A stretch of 6,081 bases of DNA, taken from positions 1 through 6,081 of the forward strand of contig CANIIN010000185.1 of NCBI GenBank assembly GCA_947467405.1, read 5' to 3'. Source of the DNA: Betaproteobacteria bacterium. Lineage in GTDB: Bacteria; Pseudomonadota; Gammaproteobacteria; Burkholderiales; SG8-39. This document shows, one piece after another, positions 1 to 6,013 of this stretch. The first letter of the stretch is position 1; each line of letters opens with the position of its first letter. Below the pieces are notes generated by a model. That model did no database searches. It had not been told where the DNA came from and saw only the letters and a list, made by a program, of their open reading frames with translations. Position numbers and translations under genes: made by a program.

Positions 1-351
1 GTGGGCCTGTTCGACGAAGACGGTTACCTGAAGATCACCGACCGCATCAAGGACATGTACATCGCCGGCGGCTTCAACTGCTATCCGGCCGAGATCGAGA
101 ACCTGCTGATGCACCACCCCGCCATCGCACAGGTGGCGGTGGTCGGCGTGCCGGACGAACGCCTCGGCGAAGTCGGCAAGGCCTTCATCATGAAGAAGAC
201 CGGCGCGCAACTGAGCGCAGCCGAAGTCATCGACTGGGCCAAGGAACACATGGCGAACTTCAAGGTGCCGCGTTTCGTCGAGTTCATCGACGCGTTTCCG
301 CTCAACGCCTCGGGCAAGGTGCTGAAGACGGAGCTGCGCAAGCGCGGGTAA
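1..351 (+). CDS. Acyl-CoA synthetase (AMP-forming, ANL superfamily), C-terminal fragment cut by the window edge
   Basis: This is the C-terminal lid domain of an AMP-binding acyl-CoA synthetase, an enzyme that activates a carboxylic acid with ATP and then transfers it to CoA. The visible 116 residues start with GLFDEDGYLKITDR, the stretch that normally follows the TGD motif. The GTG at base 1 is therefore an internal valine codon, not a start. The A8-type motif DRIKDMYIAGGFN-YPAEIE spans about residues 14-33. The A10-type motif PLNASGKVLK lies near residues 100-109, with the catalytic lysine (K106) present. The gene ends normally with TAA at 349-351. The GGFN-YPAEIE wording resembles FadD3-like and medium/long-chain acyl-CoA ligases, but the substrate-binding N-terminal domain is outside the window, so substrate cannot be named. 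A 123-base gap separates it from the MFS gene. Family assignment is firm; specificity is unknown. Confidence 0.93.
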   Translation: MGLFDEDGYLKITDRIKDMYIAGGFNCYPAEIENLLMHHPAIAQVAVVGVPDERLGEVGKAFIMKKTGAQLSAAEVIDWAKEHMANFKVPRFVEFIDAFPLNASGKVLKTELRKRG

Positions 352-464
352 CAGGCGGCGGCGTGACGTTTCGATTTCGAAGAGTCCGTTGGCGTTGAAG
401 TGCCCCACAGTCGCTTCACCTTGATGCAGTAGACTCCAACTCTTCAATGCAACTTCGCCACACC

Positions 465-468
465 GGAG
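465..468 (+). promoter_or_regulatory. Ribosome binding site (GGAG) that decides the TTG start of the MFS gene
   Basis: A GGAG element lies six bases before the TTG at 475. No comparable element precedes the first in-frame ATG at 505. Starting at 505 would also remove ten residues from the first membrane helix. Both points favour the TTG start. Confidence 0.55.
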
Positions 469-474
469 CACGAT

Positions 475-1668
475 TTGCCAGGCCTCACTCCCTTCCTCGC
501 CATCATGGTGCTCACGCAGACGTTGCTGGGTGCGGCCTACAACGTGGCCGGCGTGCTGGCGCCGGTGGCGGCACCGGATCTCGGTTATTCGATCGCGGCG
601 CTGGGTCCCTATTCGGTGATCCTCGCCGTCGCATCGCTGGTGGGCGGCATGCTGATCGACGGCATCATGCGGCGCTACGGCGCCACGCGCACTTTCCAGG
701 TCGCGATCGCCATGACCTGCGCCGGCGTGGCCTGCCCGGCCAGCGGCCACGCCTGGGTGGTGATGCTGTCGCCGGTGCTGGTGGGATTCGCCGGCGGCAT
801 GATCATGCCCTGCGTGCTGCACCTGATCGCACGCGTCACGCCGCCAGAACGCAGCGGCATGGTGATGGCCATCAACCAGTGCGGAATGCCGGCGGGTTTC
901 GGTCTGGCCGGCGTCGCCTTCCCGTGGCTGCTGACGATGATGAACTGGCGCTGGACCCTGCTGGTGCTGGGCGTTGCGCTGCTCACGGTGATTCCGCTCA
1001 TGCAATGGATGCGCGAGCGGCTCGACTCGGACCGCGACCCCGCCGCGCCGCTGGGCGGCAAGGCCTTCGCCGAACCGATGCGCATGGCGTGGACGACGCC
1101 CGACCTGCGCCTGCTGGGCTGGCTGGCATTTTCGTTCATGTGCGTGCAATGGTCGTTCGTCACCTATCTGGTGAGCTACGTGAAGATCGACTTGCAGTTC
1201 AGCCACGCGGCCGCCGGCAGTGCCTTGCTCGCCGCACAGATGACGGCAGTGGTATCGCGGCTGTACTTCGGCTGGCTGCTCGATCGCATCGGACGGCATT
1301 TCCTGATGCTGGGCGCCATCGGCACCTGCGGCGGCGTCGCGGCGATCATCCTCGGACTGGCCACGCCGCAATGGTCCTACACCGCAGTGGTCGCCAGCGC
1401 TGCGCTATGCGCCGGCTTCACCATGGGATGGAACGCCGTGTACTTCGCGGCCATCCGCAAGTTCGCCCCGGAGGGTCGCTCCGGGACGGCGGCCGGCGGC
1501 ACGCAGATATTCACCATGGTCGGCAGCGGCGTGGGACCGATGATCTTCGCCGGCATCCTGAGTTCAAGCGGCAGCTACGCCACCGGCTTCATGGTGACCG
1601 CGATCTTCTCGCTGGTGATGGGCGCGCGGCTGCTGTGGCGCGATTACACGATGCGCACGCGGACCTAG
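475..1668 (+). CDS. Major facilitator superfamily (MFS) transporter, 12 transmembrane helices
   Basis: This 397-residue inner-membrane protein has about twelve hydrophobic segments, at roughly residues 5-30, 43-62, 73-90, 93-118, 133-152, 158-176, 211-236, 245-268, 275-295, 300-320, 338-360 and 368-388. A charged cytoplasmic loop (about 177-210, RERLDSDRD) divides the two six-helix halves, as in MFS carriers. The loop between helices 2 and 3 carries a motif-A-like sequence, GGMLIDGIMRRYGATR (57-72), and the equivalent loop 8-9 has GWLLDRIGRH (266-275). The length is normal for the family. The TTG start is chosen from the upstream GGAG and because it keeps helix 1 whole; an in-frame stop at 430-432 excludes any longer form, and ATG 505 is the alternative. 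It lies between an acyl-CoA synthetase and a Sel1-caspase gene. An organic acid or aromatic substrate would fit the neighbourhood, but that is inference. Confidence 0.92.
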   Translation: MPGLTPFLAIMVLTQTLLGAAYNVAGVLAPVAAPDLGYSIAALGPYSVILAVASLVGGMLIDGIMRRYGATRTFQVAIAMTCAGVACPASGHAWVVMLSPVLVGFAGGMIMPCVLHLIARVTPPERSGMVMAINQCGMPAGFGLAGVAFPWLLTMMNWRWTLLVLGVALLTVIPLMQWMRERLDSDRDPAAPLGGKAFAEPMRMAWTTPDLRLLGWLAFSFMCVQWSFVTYLVSYVKIDLQFSHAAAGSALLAAQMTAVVSRLYFGWLLDRIGRHFLMLGAIGTCGGVAAIILGLATPQWSYTAVVASAALCAGFTMGWNAVYFAAIRKFAPEGRSGTAAGGTQIFTMVGSGVGPMIFAGILSSSGSYATGFMVTAIFSLVMGARLLWRDYTMRTRT

Positions 1669-1689
1669 CATGATGGCGAAGCGGCTTTT

Positions 1690-1698
1690 TGGTAAGCT
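1690..1698 (+). promoter_or_regulatory. Candidate extended -10 promoter element (TGGTAAGCT) for the Sel1-caspase gene
   Basis: TGG followed by TAAGCT matches the extended -10 pattern TGnTAnnnT. No good -35 hexamer is visible 16-18 bases upstream, which is tolerated with an extended -10. Transcription would begin near 1705, so a message from here could start translation only at 1721 or 1742, not at the 1670 ATG. The match is short and could be chance. Confidence 0.25.
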
Positions 1699-1741
1699 GG
1701 CGACATGGCTTCGGCTCCCGATGCGCCGACATCCGACCTTC

Positions 1742-3373
1742 ATGCGCCCGCTCACCACCCTTCTATCCCTGTGTGCCATGCTGCTGCTCGCCGCGTGGCG
1801 TCCCGCCCTGGCCGACTATCGGGAAGCCGACAAGGCGTGGCGGGACAGGAATTACCCGGCCGTGCTGGACGCCTGCAAGGCCGATGCCGAGAAGGGCGAA
1901 AAGAGCTGCCAGAACTACATGGGACTGCTGTATCGCTTTGGCCGCACCGTGAAGCAGGACTATGCGCAAGCCGCCGACTGGTATCGCAAGGCCGCGGCGC
2001 AGGGACAAATCAATGCCATGGAAAACCTCGGCCAACTGCTTCGCGCGGGCCTTGGCGTTGCGCAAAACCACACGGAAGCCAATCGCCTGTTCAAGCAGGC
2101 CGGCGAGCTCGGCAACGCAGCGGCGCTGAACGCGCTGGGCGGCGCCTACCGCGACGGGCTGGGCGTAGCGGTGGACCAGAAGGAAGCGTTCCGCATCTAC
2201 CAGTTGGCAGCCGACAAGGGCAACGGCTTTGCCCAGGCCAATCTCTCGACCGCCTACAAGCGCGGGCTTGGCGTGGACCCCGACCCGGAGCGCGCCCTGT
2301 TCTGGGCGAAGAAGTCCGCAGCGCAGAACAACTCCGGTGGTCACGGCGTGCTGGGCATGCTGTATCGCGACGGCGTGGCCGTCGCGCAGAACCCGCTCGA
2401 GGCCATCCGCCTGTTCAAGCTCGCCACGACTACCGAACCCGAACCAGTGTTCTGGCCGTACACCGAACTGGGCCTCATGTACTACAAGGGGGTGGGCGTT
2501 TCCGTCGATCCTGCCGAGGCGCGCAAGTGGTTCGAGATGGGCGCCGAAAAGAAGGTGACCGCGTCGATCAACTTCCTGAAGGAGATGGATCGCGCGCAGG
2601 CCGCCAAGGCCAATACAACGACGGCGACACCCCCCGCTGCCAATGTCGCGCCGGCACCCGCCAACATCGCCAGCCGCAAGGCGCTGGTCATCGGCAACGA
2701 CTCCTACCGGTCCGTGACGCCGCTGGCCAATGCGCGCGCCGACGCCCGCGCCATCGCCGATTCACTGCGCTCGCTGGGCTATGTCGTGAGCGCGCACTTC
2801 GACCTCAACGAAAAGGAAATGAAGAAGGCGGTGCGGGATTTCATCAAAAACGTGGCCGGCGGCGACGAGGTTGTGTTCTTCTACGCCGGCCACGGCGTGC
2901 AACTCGCCAACTCCAATTATCTGCTGCCGGTGGACATCAACGCCGATGACGCCGAGACCGTGAAGGACGAAAGCATTCCGCTGCAGCGCGTGCTGGACGA
3001 CCTGAATGACGCCAAGGTGCGCCTGTCCATCGCCATCATCGACGCCTGCCGCGACAATCCGTTCAAGGGCAAGGGACGTTCGCTGGCCACGCGCGGCATG
3101 GCATCGACGACCGCCGCCAACGGACAGATGATCCTGTTCTCGGCCGGATCCGGCCAGCAGGCGCTGGACAAGATCGGGCCGCAGGACAAGTCGCCCAACG
3201 GACTGTTCACACGCACGCTGCTGAAGTACATGCGCCAGAAGGACCTGCCGATCGATCGCGTCATGCGCCAGGTGCGCGCCGAAGTGGTGGAAGTGGCCAA
3301 GTCGGTCGGCCACGACCAGGTGCCGGCGCTCTACGATCAGGTGGTCGGAGACTTCTACTTCACGCGCTCGTAG
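1742..3373 (+). CDS. Exported Sel1-repeat protein with C-terminal caspase-like (peptidase C14) domain
   Basis: From ATG 1742 this is 543 residues. Residues 1-24 form a classic Sec signal peptide (MRP, hydrophobic core, then RPALA before DYREADK), so the mature protein should be periplasmic or surface-exposed. Six Sel1-type repeats follow (about 59-89, 92-125, 126-161, 164-197, 200-234, 239-271), each with an LG-x-Y/L-x-x-G-x-G-V pattern; this TPR-like solenoid usually binds proteins. An Ala/Pro/Thr-rich linker (about 284-311) leads to a caspase-fold domain (312-543). Its catalytic histidine is H384 in FYAGHGVQ and its cysteine is C436 in IIDACRDNPF, so the dyad is intact and the domain probably active. 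Target and role are unknown. The reading frame is open to ATG 1670, two bases after the MFS stop, which would give 567 residues. I prefer 1742 because it gives a compact signal peptide, because codons in 1670-1741 look unlike the rest of the gene, and because a -10-like element lies at 1690-1698. Neither start has a clear ribosome binding site. Confidence 0.9.
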   Translation: MRPLTTLLSLCAMLLLAAWRPALADYREADKAWRDRNYPAVLDACKADAEKGEKSCQNYMGLLYRFGRTVKQDYAQAADWYRKAAAQGQINAMENLGQLLRAGLGVAQNHTEANRLFKQAGELGNAAALNALGGAYRDGLGVAVDQKEAFRIYQLAADKGNGFAQANLSTAYKRGLGVDPDPERALFWAKKSAAQNNSGGHGVLGMLYRDGVAVAQNPLEAIRLFKLATTTEPEPVFWPYTELGLMYYKGVGVSVDPAEARKWFEMGAEKKVTASINFLKEMDRAQAAKANTTTATPPAANVAPAPANIASRKALVIGNDSYRSVTPLANARADARAIADSLRSLGYVVSAHFDLNEKEMKKAVRDFIKNVAGGDEVVFFYAGHGVQLANSNYLLPVDINADDAETVKDESIPLQRVLDDLNDAKVRLSIAIIDACRDNPFKGKGRSLATRGMASTTAANGQMILFSAGSGQQALDKIGPQDKSPNGLFTRTLLKYMRQKDLPIDRVMRQVRAEVVEVAKSVGHDQVPALYDQVVGDFYFTRS

Positions 3374-3430
3374 CGCGTCAGTCCATCACGGTCAGCGCAC
3401 ACGAGCGGCACGGCCGGTTGCGGACTGGTC

Positions 3431-3436
3431 TACCAT
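3431..3436 (+). promoter_or_regulatory. Weak candidate -10 element (TACCAT) upstream of the Bug receptor gene
   Basis: TACCAT matches four of six positions of TATAAT and lies 45 bases before the receptor's start codon. No convincing -35 is present at 16-18 bases spacing. It is listed because similar TAnnnT hexamers sit at similar distances before the neighbouring genes; alone it is weak. Confidence 0.2.
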
Positions 3437-3464
3437 GCACTTGGGTTCAAGAAGAACAACAGGG

Positions 3465-3473
3465 GGAGAAGGA
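3465..3473 (+). promoter_or_regulatory. Strong ribosome binding site of the Bug receptor gene
   Basis: The purine-rich run AGGGGGAGAAGGA ends two bases before ATG 3476. Its GGAG core (3465-3468) is seven bases from the start, an ideal spacing. It is the strongest ribosome binding site in the window and suggests high expression, as expected for a periplasmic receptor made in excess. Confidence 0.75.
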
Positions 3474-3475
3474 TC

Positions 3476-4426
3476 ATGTTTTCGAGAAGAGTTCTCGTCG
3501 CACTGGCCTTGAGCATGCTGGCCGCTGCAGCCACGGCCCAGCAGTACCCGACGCGACCCATTCGGGTCATCGTGGGTTACGGCCCGGGCGGCGTGACCGA
3601 CGTCATTGCACGCATCTTTGCCGACGAATTCAGCAAGCGTCTCGGCCAACCCGCCGTCGTCGAGAACCGACCCGGCGCCAGCGCGCTGATCGCGGCCACG
3701 GCGGTGAAGAACGCGGCGCCGGACGGTCACATGCTGTTTGCCGGATCGTCCACGCCGTTCTCGCCGATCTTCCTGAAGGAGAATCCCATCGTCGCTTCAC
3801 GCGACATGGCGCCCGTGGCCATGCTGGGACAAGGGGACTGGTTCATGTACGCGCCGGCCAACCTGCCCATCCGCAATCTGTCCGAACTGGCGGCCTGGGC
3901 CAAAGCCAATCCCGGCCAATTGCGATTCTCATCGCCGGCGGTGGTCAACACCATGCTGTTCTCCGTGGCCGCCAAGCGCCTTGGCGCGGAGTTCGAGAGC
4001 ATCTCCTACAAGACCAGCGATCAGACCATCACCGCCATGCTCGGTGGAGACGGCCAGGTGACACTGAACTCGGTGTCGGGCTTCCAGCAGTTCGTGCAGG
4101 GCGGCAGGTTGCGCATGATCGCCACGCTCTCGCCGCAGCGCTCCAGCCAGTTTCCCGACGTGCCCACGGCAACCGAACAGGGCGTGCCGATGTCCAACAG
4201 CCTCAGCTTCGGACTCTGGACCACGCAGGGCACGCCGCGCGCGGCCATCATGAAGTTGAACGCCACCGTACTGGAGGCGGGCACGTCTGCGGCCGTCCAG
4301 GAGAGGGTGCGCAACATCGCGCTGGTGACATCGCGCATGTCGCCGGAAGAGGTCGGGAAGCTGCACGATTCGGACACGCAGGTCCTGTCCGAAGCGGCCG
4401 TCATCGGCGGGTTCAAGCCGCAGTAG
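3476..4426 (+). CDS. Bug-family (TctC-like) tripartite tricarboxylate transporter periplasmic solute receptor
   Basis: This 316-residue protein belongs to the Bug/TctC receptors, two-lobed periplasmic proteins that bind small carboxylates or other organic solutes. Residues 1-21 are a Sec signal peptide (MFSRR, hydrophobic core, cleavage probably after ATA before QQYPTRP). The mature N-terminus carries the family hallmarks: YPTRPIRVIVGYGPGGVTD (24-42, with the GPGG ligand loop), LGQPAVVENRPGASA (56-70) and APDGHMLFAG (81-90). FPDVPTATEQG (226-236) matches the usual FPDVPT-E-G motif of the second lobe. The length is typical. The strong ribosome binding site fixes the start. No TctA or TctB membrane subunit lies in the window, so this is an orphan receptor here, as is common in Burkholderiales, where it may pair with a distant permease or act as a sensor. 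The ligand is not predictable; an aromatic acid would fit the pcaIJ context. Confidence 0.95.
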   Translation: MFSRRVLVALALSMLAAAATAQQYPTRPIRVIVGYGPGGVTDVIARIFADEFSKRLGQPAVVENRPGASALIAATAVKNAAPDGHMLFAGSSTPFSPIFLKENPIVASRDMAPVAMLGQGDWFMYAPANLPIRNLSELAAWAKANPGQLRFSSPAVVNTMLFSVAAKRLGAEFESISYKTSDQTITAMLGGDGQVTLNSVSGFQQFVQGGRLRMIATLSPQRSSQFPDVPTATEQGVPMSNSLSFGLWTTQGTPRAAIMKLNATVLEAGTSAAVQERVRNIALVTSRMSPEEVGKLHDSDTQVLSEAAVIGGFKPQ

Positions 4427-4466
4427 AGACCCGCGCGGCTGTCGCCACGGTCATCGGGAAAGCGCC

Positions 4467-4508
4467 GTCGTCGCGCATTTTCCTGCGACGACCGGGCAGC
4501 GTTTTTTT
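4467..4508 (+). terminator. Candidate Rho-independent terminator after the Bug receptor gene
   Basis: GTCGTCGC (4467-4474) can pair with GCGACGAC (4485-4492), giving an 8-bp GC-rich stem around a ten-base loop. A run of seven T follows at 4502-4508. The T-run begins nine bases after the perfect stem; a bulged outer pairing of GCC (4464-4466 region) with GGGC (4494-4497 region) would shorten this distance. It lies 40 bases after the receptor stop and would separate that gene from pcaIJ. The spacing is imperfect, so confidence is moderate. Confidence 0.45.
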
Positions 4509-4558
4509 GCGCAGGGGGCGGTTTGGGGCGCTCCGCACGATTGAACGGGAATCGGCTG

Positions 4559-4587
4559 TCGTCAGCTGACCACAAACTGGGTATCCT
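4559..4587 (+). promoter_or_regulatory. Candidate sigma-70-type promoter for pcaIJ
   Basis: TCGTCA (4559-4564) and TATCCT (4582-4587) each match four of six consensus positions of TTGACA and TATAAT, and they are exactly 17 bases apart. It lies downstream of the candidate terminator and about 95 bases before pcaI, leaving a leader of roughly 85 bases. The hexamers are imperfect, which would suit an activator-dependent catabolic promoter, but this is only a sequence-pattern call. Confidence 0.35.
4561..4570. promoter_or_regulatory. Perfect 10-bp palindrome GTCAGCTGAC overlapping the candidate pcaIJ promoter
   Basis: GTCAGCTGAC is its own reverse complement and covers the end of the candidate -35 and the start of the spacer, where a dimeric regulator could bind. 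It does not resemble the PcaQ-type site I know of, and no regulator gene lies in the window. Ten-base palindromes are expected several times by chance in 6 kb, so only its position is suggestive. Confidence 0.2.
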
Positions 4588-4679
4588 CTGCCCTTCGCAC
4601 CATCCTTCCAGGCATTCGAGGCTGACCAACACCATGCTGCTTCTCTCCGACAAACTCAGCGCATCACCGGGTTCTTCCC

Positions 4680-5348
4680 ATGATTGACAAGATCGTCCCA
4701 TCCGCGGCCGAGGCCGTGGCGGACATCCGCGACGGCGCGACGGTGATGATCGGCGGCTTCGGCACGGCCGGCATGCCCAATGCGCTGATCGACGCGCTGA
4801 TCGCACAGGGCGCGCGCGACCTGGTGGTCGTCAACAACAACGCCGGCAACGGCGACACCGGCCTGGCCGCGCTGCTGAAGGAAAAGCGCGTGCGCAAGAT
4901 CCTGTGTTCGTTCCCGCGCCAGGTGGATTCGCAGCACTTCGACGCGCTGTACCGCGCCGGTGAAATCGAACTCGAACTGGTGCCGCAGGGCAACCTCGCC
5001 GAGCGCATCCGCGCCGCCGGCGCCGGCATCGGCGGCTTCTTCACGCCGACCGGCTATGGCACGCAACTGGCCGAAGGCAAGGAGACGCGCGTCATCGACG
5101 GCAGGCACTACGTGCTCGAATATCCGATTCACGCCGACTTCGCGCTGATCCGCGCCGACCGCGGCGACCGCTGGGGCAACCTCACCTATCGCAAGACGGC
5201 GCGCAACTTCGGCCCCATCATGGCGATGGCGGCGCGTTGCGCCATCGCCGAAGTGCGCGAGGTGGTCGAACTCGGCGCACTCGATCCTGAAGCCGTGGTG
5301 ACACCCGGCATATTCGTGAAACGCGTCGTGCCTGTGGGGTCAGCATGA
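4680..5348 (+). CDS. pcaI: 3-oxoadipate CoA-transferase subunit A (PcaI)
   Basis: This is the α subunit of succinyl-CoA:3-oxoadipate CoA-transferase, a cytoplasmic enzyme of the β-ketoadipate pathway that moves CoA from succinyl-CoA to 3-oxoadipate, giving 3-oxoadipyl-CoA and succinate. The family I CoA-transferase signature DGATVMIGGFGTAGMP is at residues 18-33. NNAGNGDTGLAALL (53-66), CSFPRQ (76-81), VPQGNLAERIRAAGAGI (101-117), TPTGYGT (122-128) and GDRWGNLTYRKTARNFGPIM (162-181) follow. The CSFPRQ, TPTGYGT and GDRWGNLTYRKTARNFGPI wording matches pseudomonad PcaI more closely than acetoacetate-specific ScoA/AtoD as I recall them. At 222 residues it has the normal length. The start gives a standard PcaI N-terminus (MIDKIVPSAAEAVADI), although no good ribosome binding site precedes it. 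Its TGA overlaps the pcaJ ATG. An acetoacetate or other 3-oxoacid substrate remains the main alternative. Confidence 0.95.
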   Translation: MIDKIVPSAAEAVADIRDGATVMIGGFGTAGMPNALIDALIAQGARDLVVVNNNAGNGDTGLAALLKEKRVRKILCSFPRQVDSQHFDALYRAGEIELELVPQGNLAERIRAAGAGIGGFFTPTGYGTQLAEGKETRVIDGRHYVLEYPIHADFALIRADRGDRWGNLTYRKTARNFGPIMAMAARCAIAEVREVVELGALDPEAVVTPGIFVKRVVPVGSA

Positions 5349-6013
5349 ATACCACCGCTTACCAGCGCATGACGCGCGATCAGATGGCCGCACGCGTGGC
5401 TCGCGACATCCCCGAGGGCGCCTACGTGAACCTCGGCATCGGCCTGCCCACGCTGGTGGCCAATCACCTGCCCGCCGATCGCGAAATCATCATCCACAGC
5501 GAGAACGGCGTGCTGGGCGCGGGCCCCGCGCCGGAGAAGCACCTCACCGACCCGGACCTCATGAATGCCGGCAAGCAGCCCATCACCTTGCTCAAGGGCG
5601 GCTCGTTCTTTCATCACGCCGACTCGTTCGCCATGATGCGCGGCGGCCATCTCGACTACTGCGTGCTGGGCGCGTTCCAGGTGGCCGTGAACGGCGACCT
5701 CGCCAATTGGCACACCGGGGGGCCGGATGCCATCCCCGCCGTGGGCGGCGCGATGGATCTGGCCATCGGCGCGAAATCAGTGTTCGTGATGATGGAGCAT
5801 CTCACCCGCGAGGGCGAGAGCAAGATCGTCAAGGCCTGCACCTACCCACTCACCGGCATGGGCTGCGTGAACCGCATCTACACCGACCTGGCGGTGATCG
5901 ACGTGACCGCCGAGGGCCTCGCGGTGGTGGATTGCGTGCCGGGGCTGTCGCTAGAGGAGTTGGCTCGCCTCACCGGCGTGCCGCTGCGCGCCATGCTGGA
6001 AACGCGCGACTGA
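5345..6013 (+). CDS. pcaJ: 3-oxoadipate CoA-transferase subunit B (PcaJ)
   Basis: This is the β subunit of the same transferase and carries its active site. The catalytic glutamate is E53 in IHSENGVLG (50-58), the SENG motif at which the enzyme-CoA thioester forms. Other family landmarks are EGAYVNLGIGLPTLVAN (24-40), NAGKQPITLLKGGSFFHHADSF (74-95), MMRGGHLD (97-104), GDLANWHTGG (117-126), PAVGGAMDLAIGAK (131-144) and CTYPLTG (165-171). NAGKQ, FFHHADSF and GDLANWHTG are close to known PcaJ proteins. Its ATG overlaps the pcaI stop in an ATGA junction, so the two subunits are probably translationally coupled for equal amounts; a GGGG run lies about six bases upstream. At 222 residues the length is normal. 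Only 68 bases follow it here, with two very short GC hairpins and no T-run, so transcription may continue into a gene beyond the window, perhaps a pathway thiolase. Confidence 0.96.
   Translation: MNTTAYQRMTRDQMAARVARDIPEGAYVNLGIGLPTLVANHLPADREIIIHSENGVLGAGPAPEKHLTDPDLMNAGKQPITLLKGGSFFHHADSFAMMRGGHLDYCVLGAFQVAVNGDLANWHTGGPDAIPAVGGAMDLAIGAKSVFVMMEHLTREGESKIVKACTYPLTGMGCVNRIYTDLAVIDVTAEGLAVVDCVPGLSLEELARLTGVPLRAMLETRD

Noticed and set aside
1..3. GTG at base 1 as a start codon
   Set aside because: The residues that follow are the middle of an acyl-CoA synthetase (after the TGD motif), so the codon is an internal valine of a gene cut by the window edge.
796..809. Perfect 14-bp palindrome GGCATGATCATGCC
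   Set aside because: It lies inside the MFS gene and encodes GGMIMP within a membrane helix; no regulatory context.
447..1673. 408-codon open frame from ATG 447 overlapping the MFS gene
   Set aside because: It gives an Arg/His/Gly-rich product without domains, typical of an out-of-frame reading of a high-GC gene. The overlapping MFS frame has clear helices and motifs.
1705..2949. 414-codon open frame overlapping the Sel1-caspase gene
   Set aside because: The product is low-complexity and Arg-rich, while the overlapping frame shows signal peptide, repeats and catalytic motifs. It is a by-product of high GC.
3142..3155. Perfect 14-bp palindrome GGCCGGATCCGGCC
   Set aside because: It lies within the caspase domain and encodes the SAGSG stretch; codon preference for C/G explains it, and about one such palindrome is not surprising in a GC-rich 6 kb.
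3413..3427. Small hairpin CCGGT/ACTGG after the Sel1-caspase gene
   Set aside because: The stem is five pairs including a G-T wobble, with no T-run after it; not a credible terminator.
3418..4569. 383-codon open frame overlapping the Bug receptor gene
   Set aside because: Its translation has no recognisable motif and is rich in Arg and His, whereas the Bug frame has a ribosome binding site, signal peptide and family motifs.
4021..4806. 261-codon minus-strand frame crossing the gap before pcaIJ
   Set aside because: It is antisense to the receptor and pcaI, is Ser/Arg/Pro-rich without domains, and has no supporting start signals.
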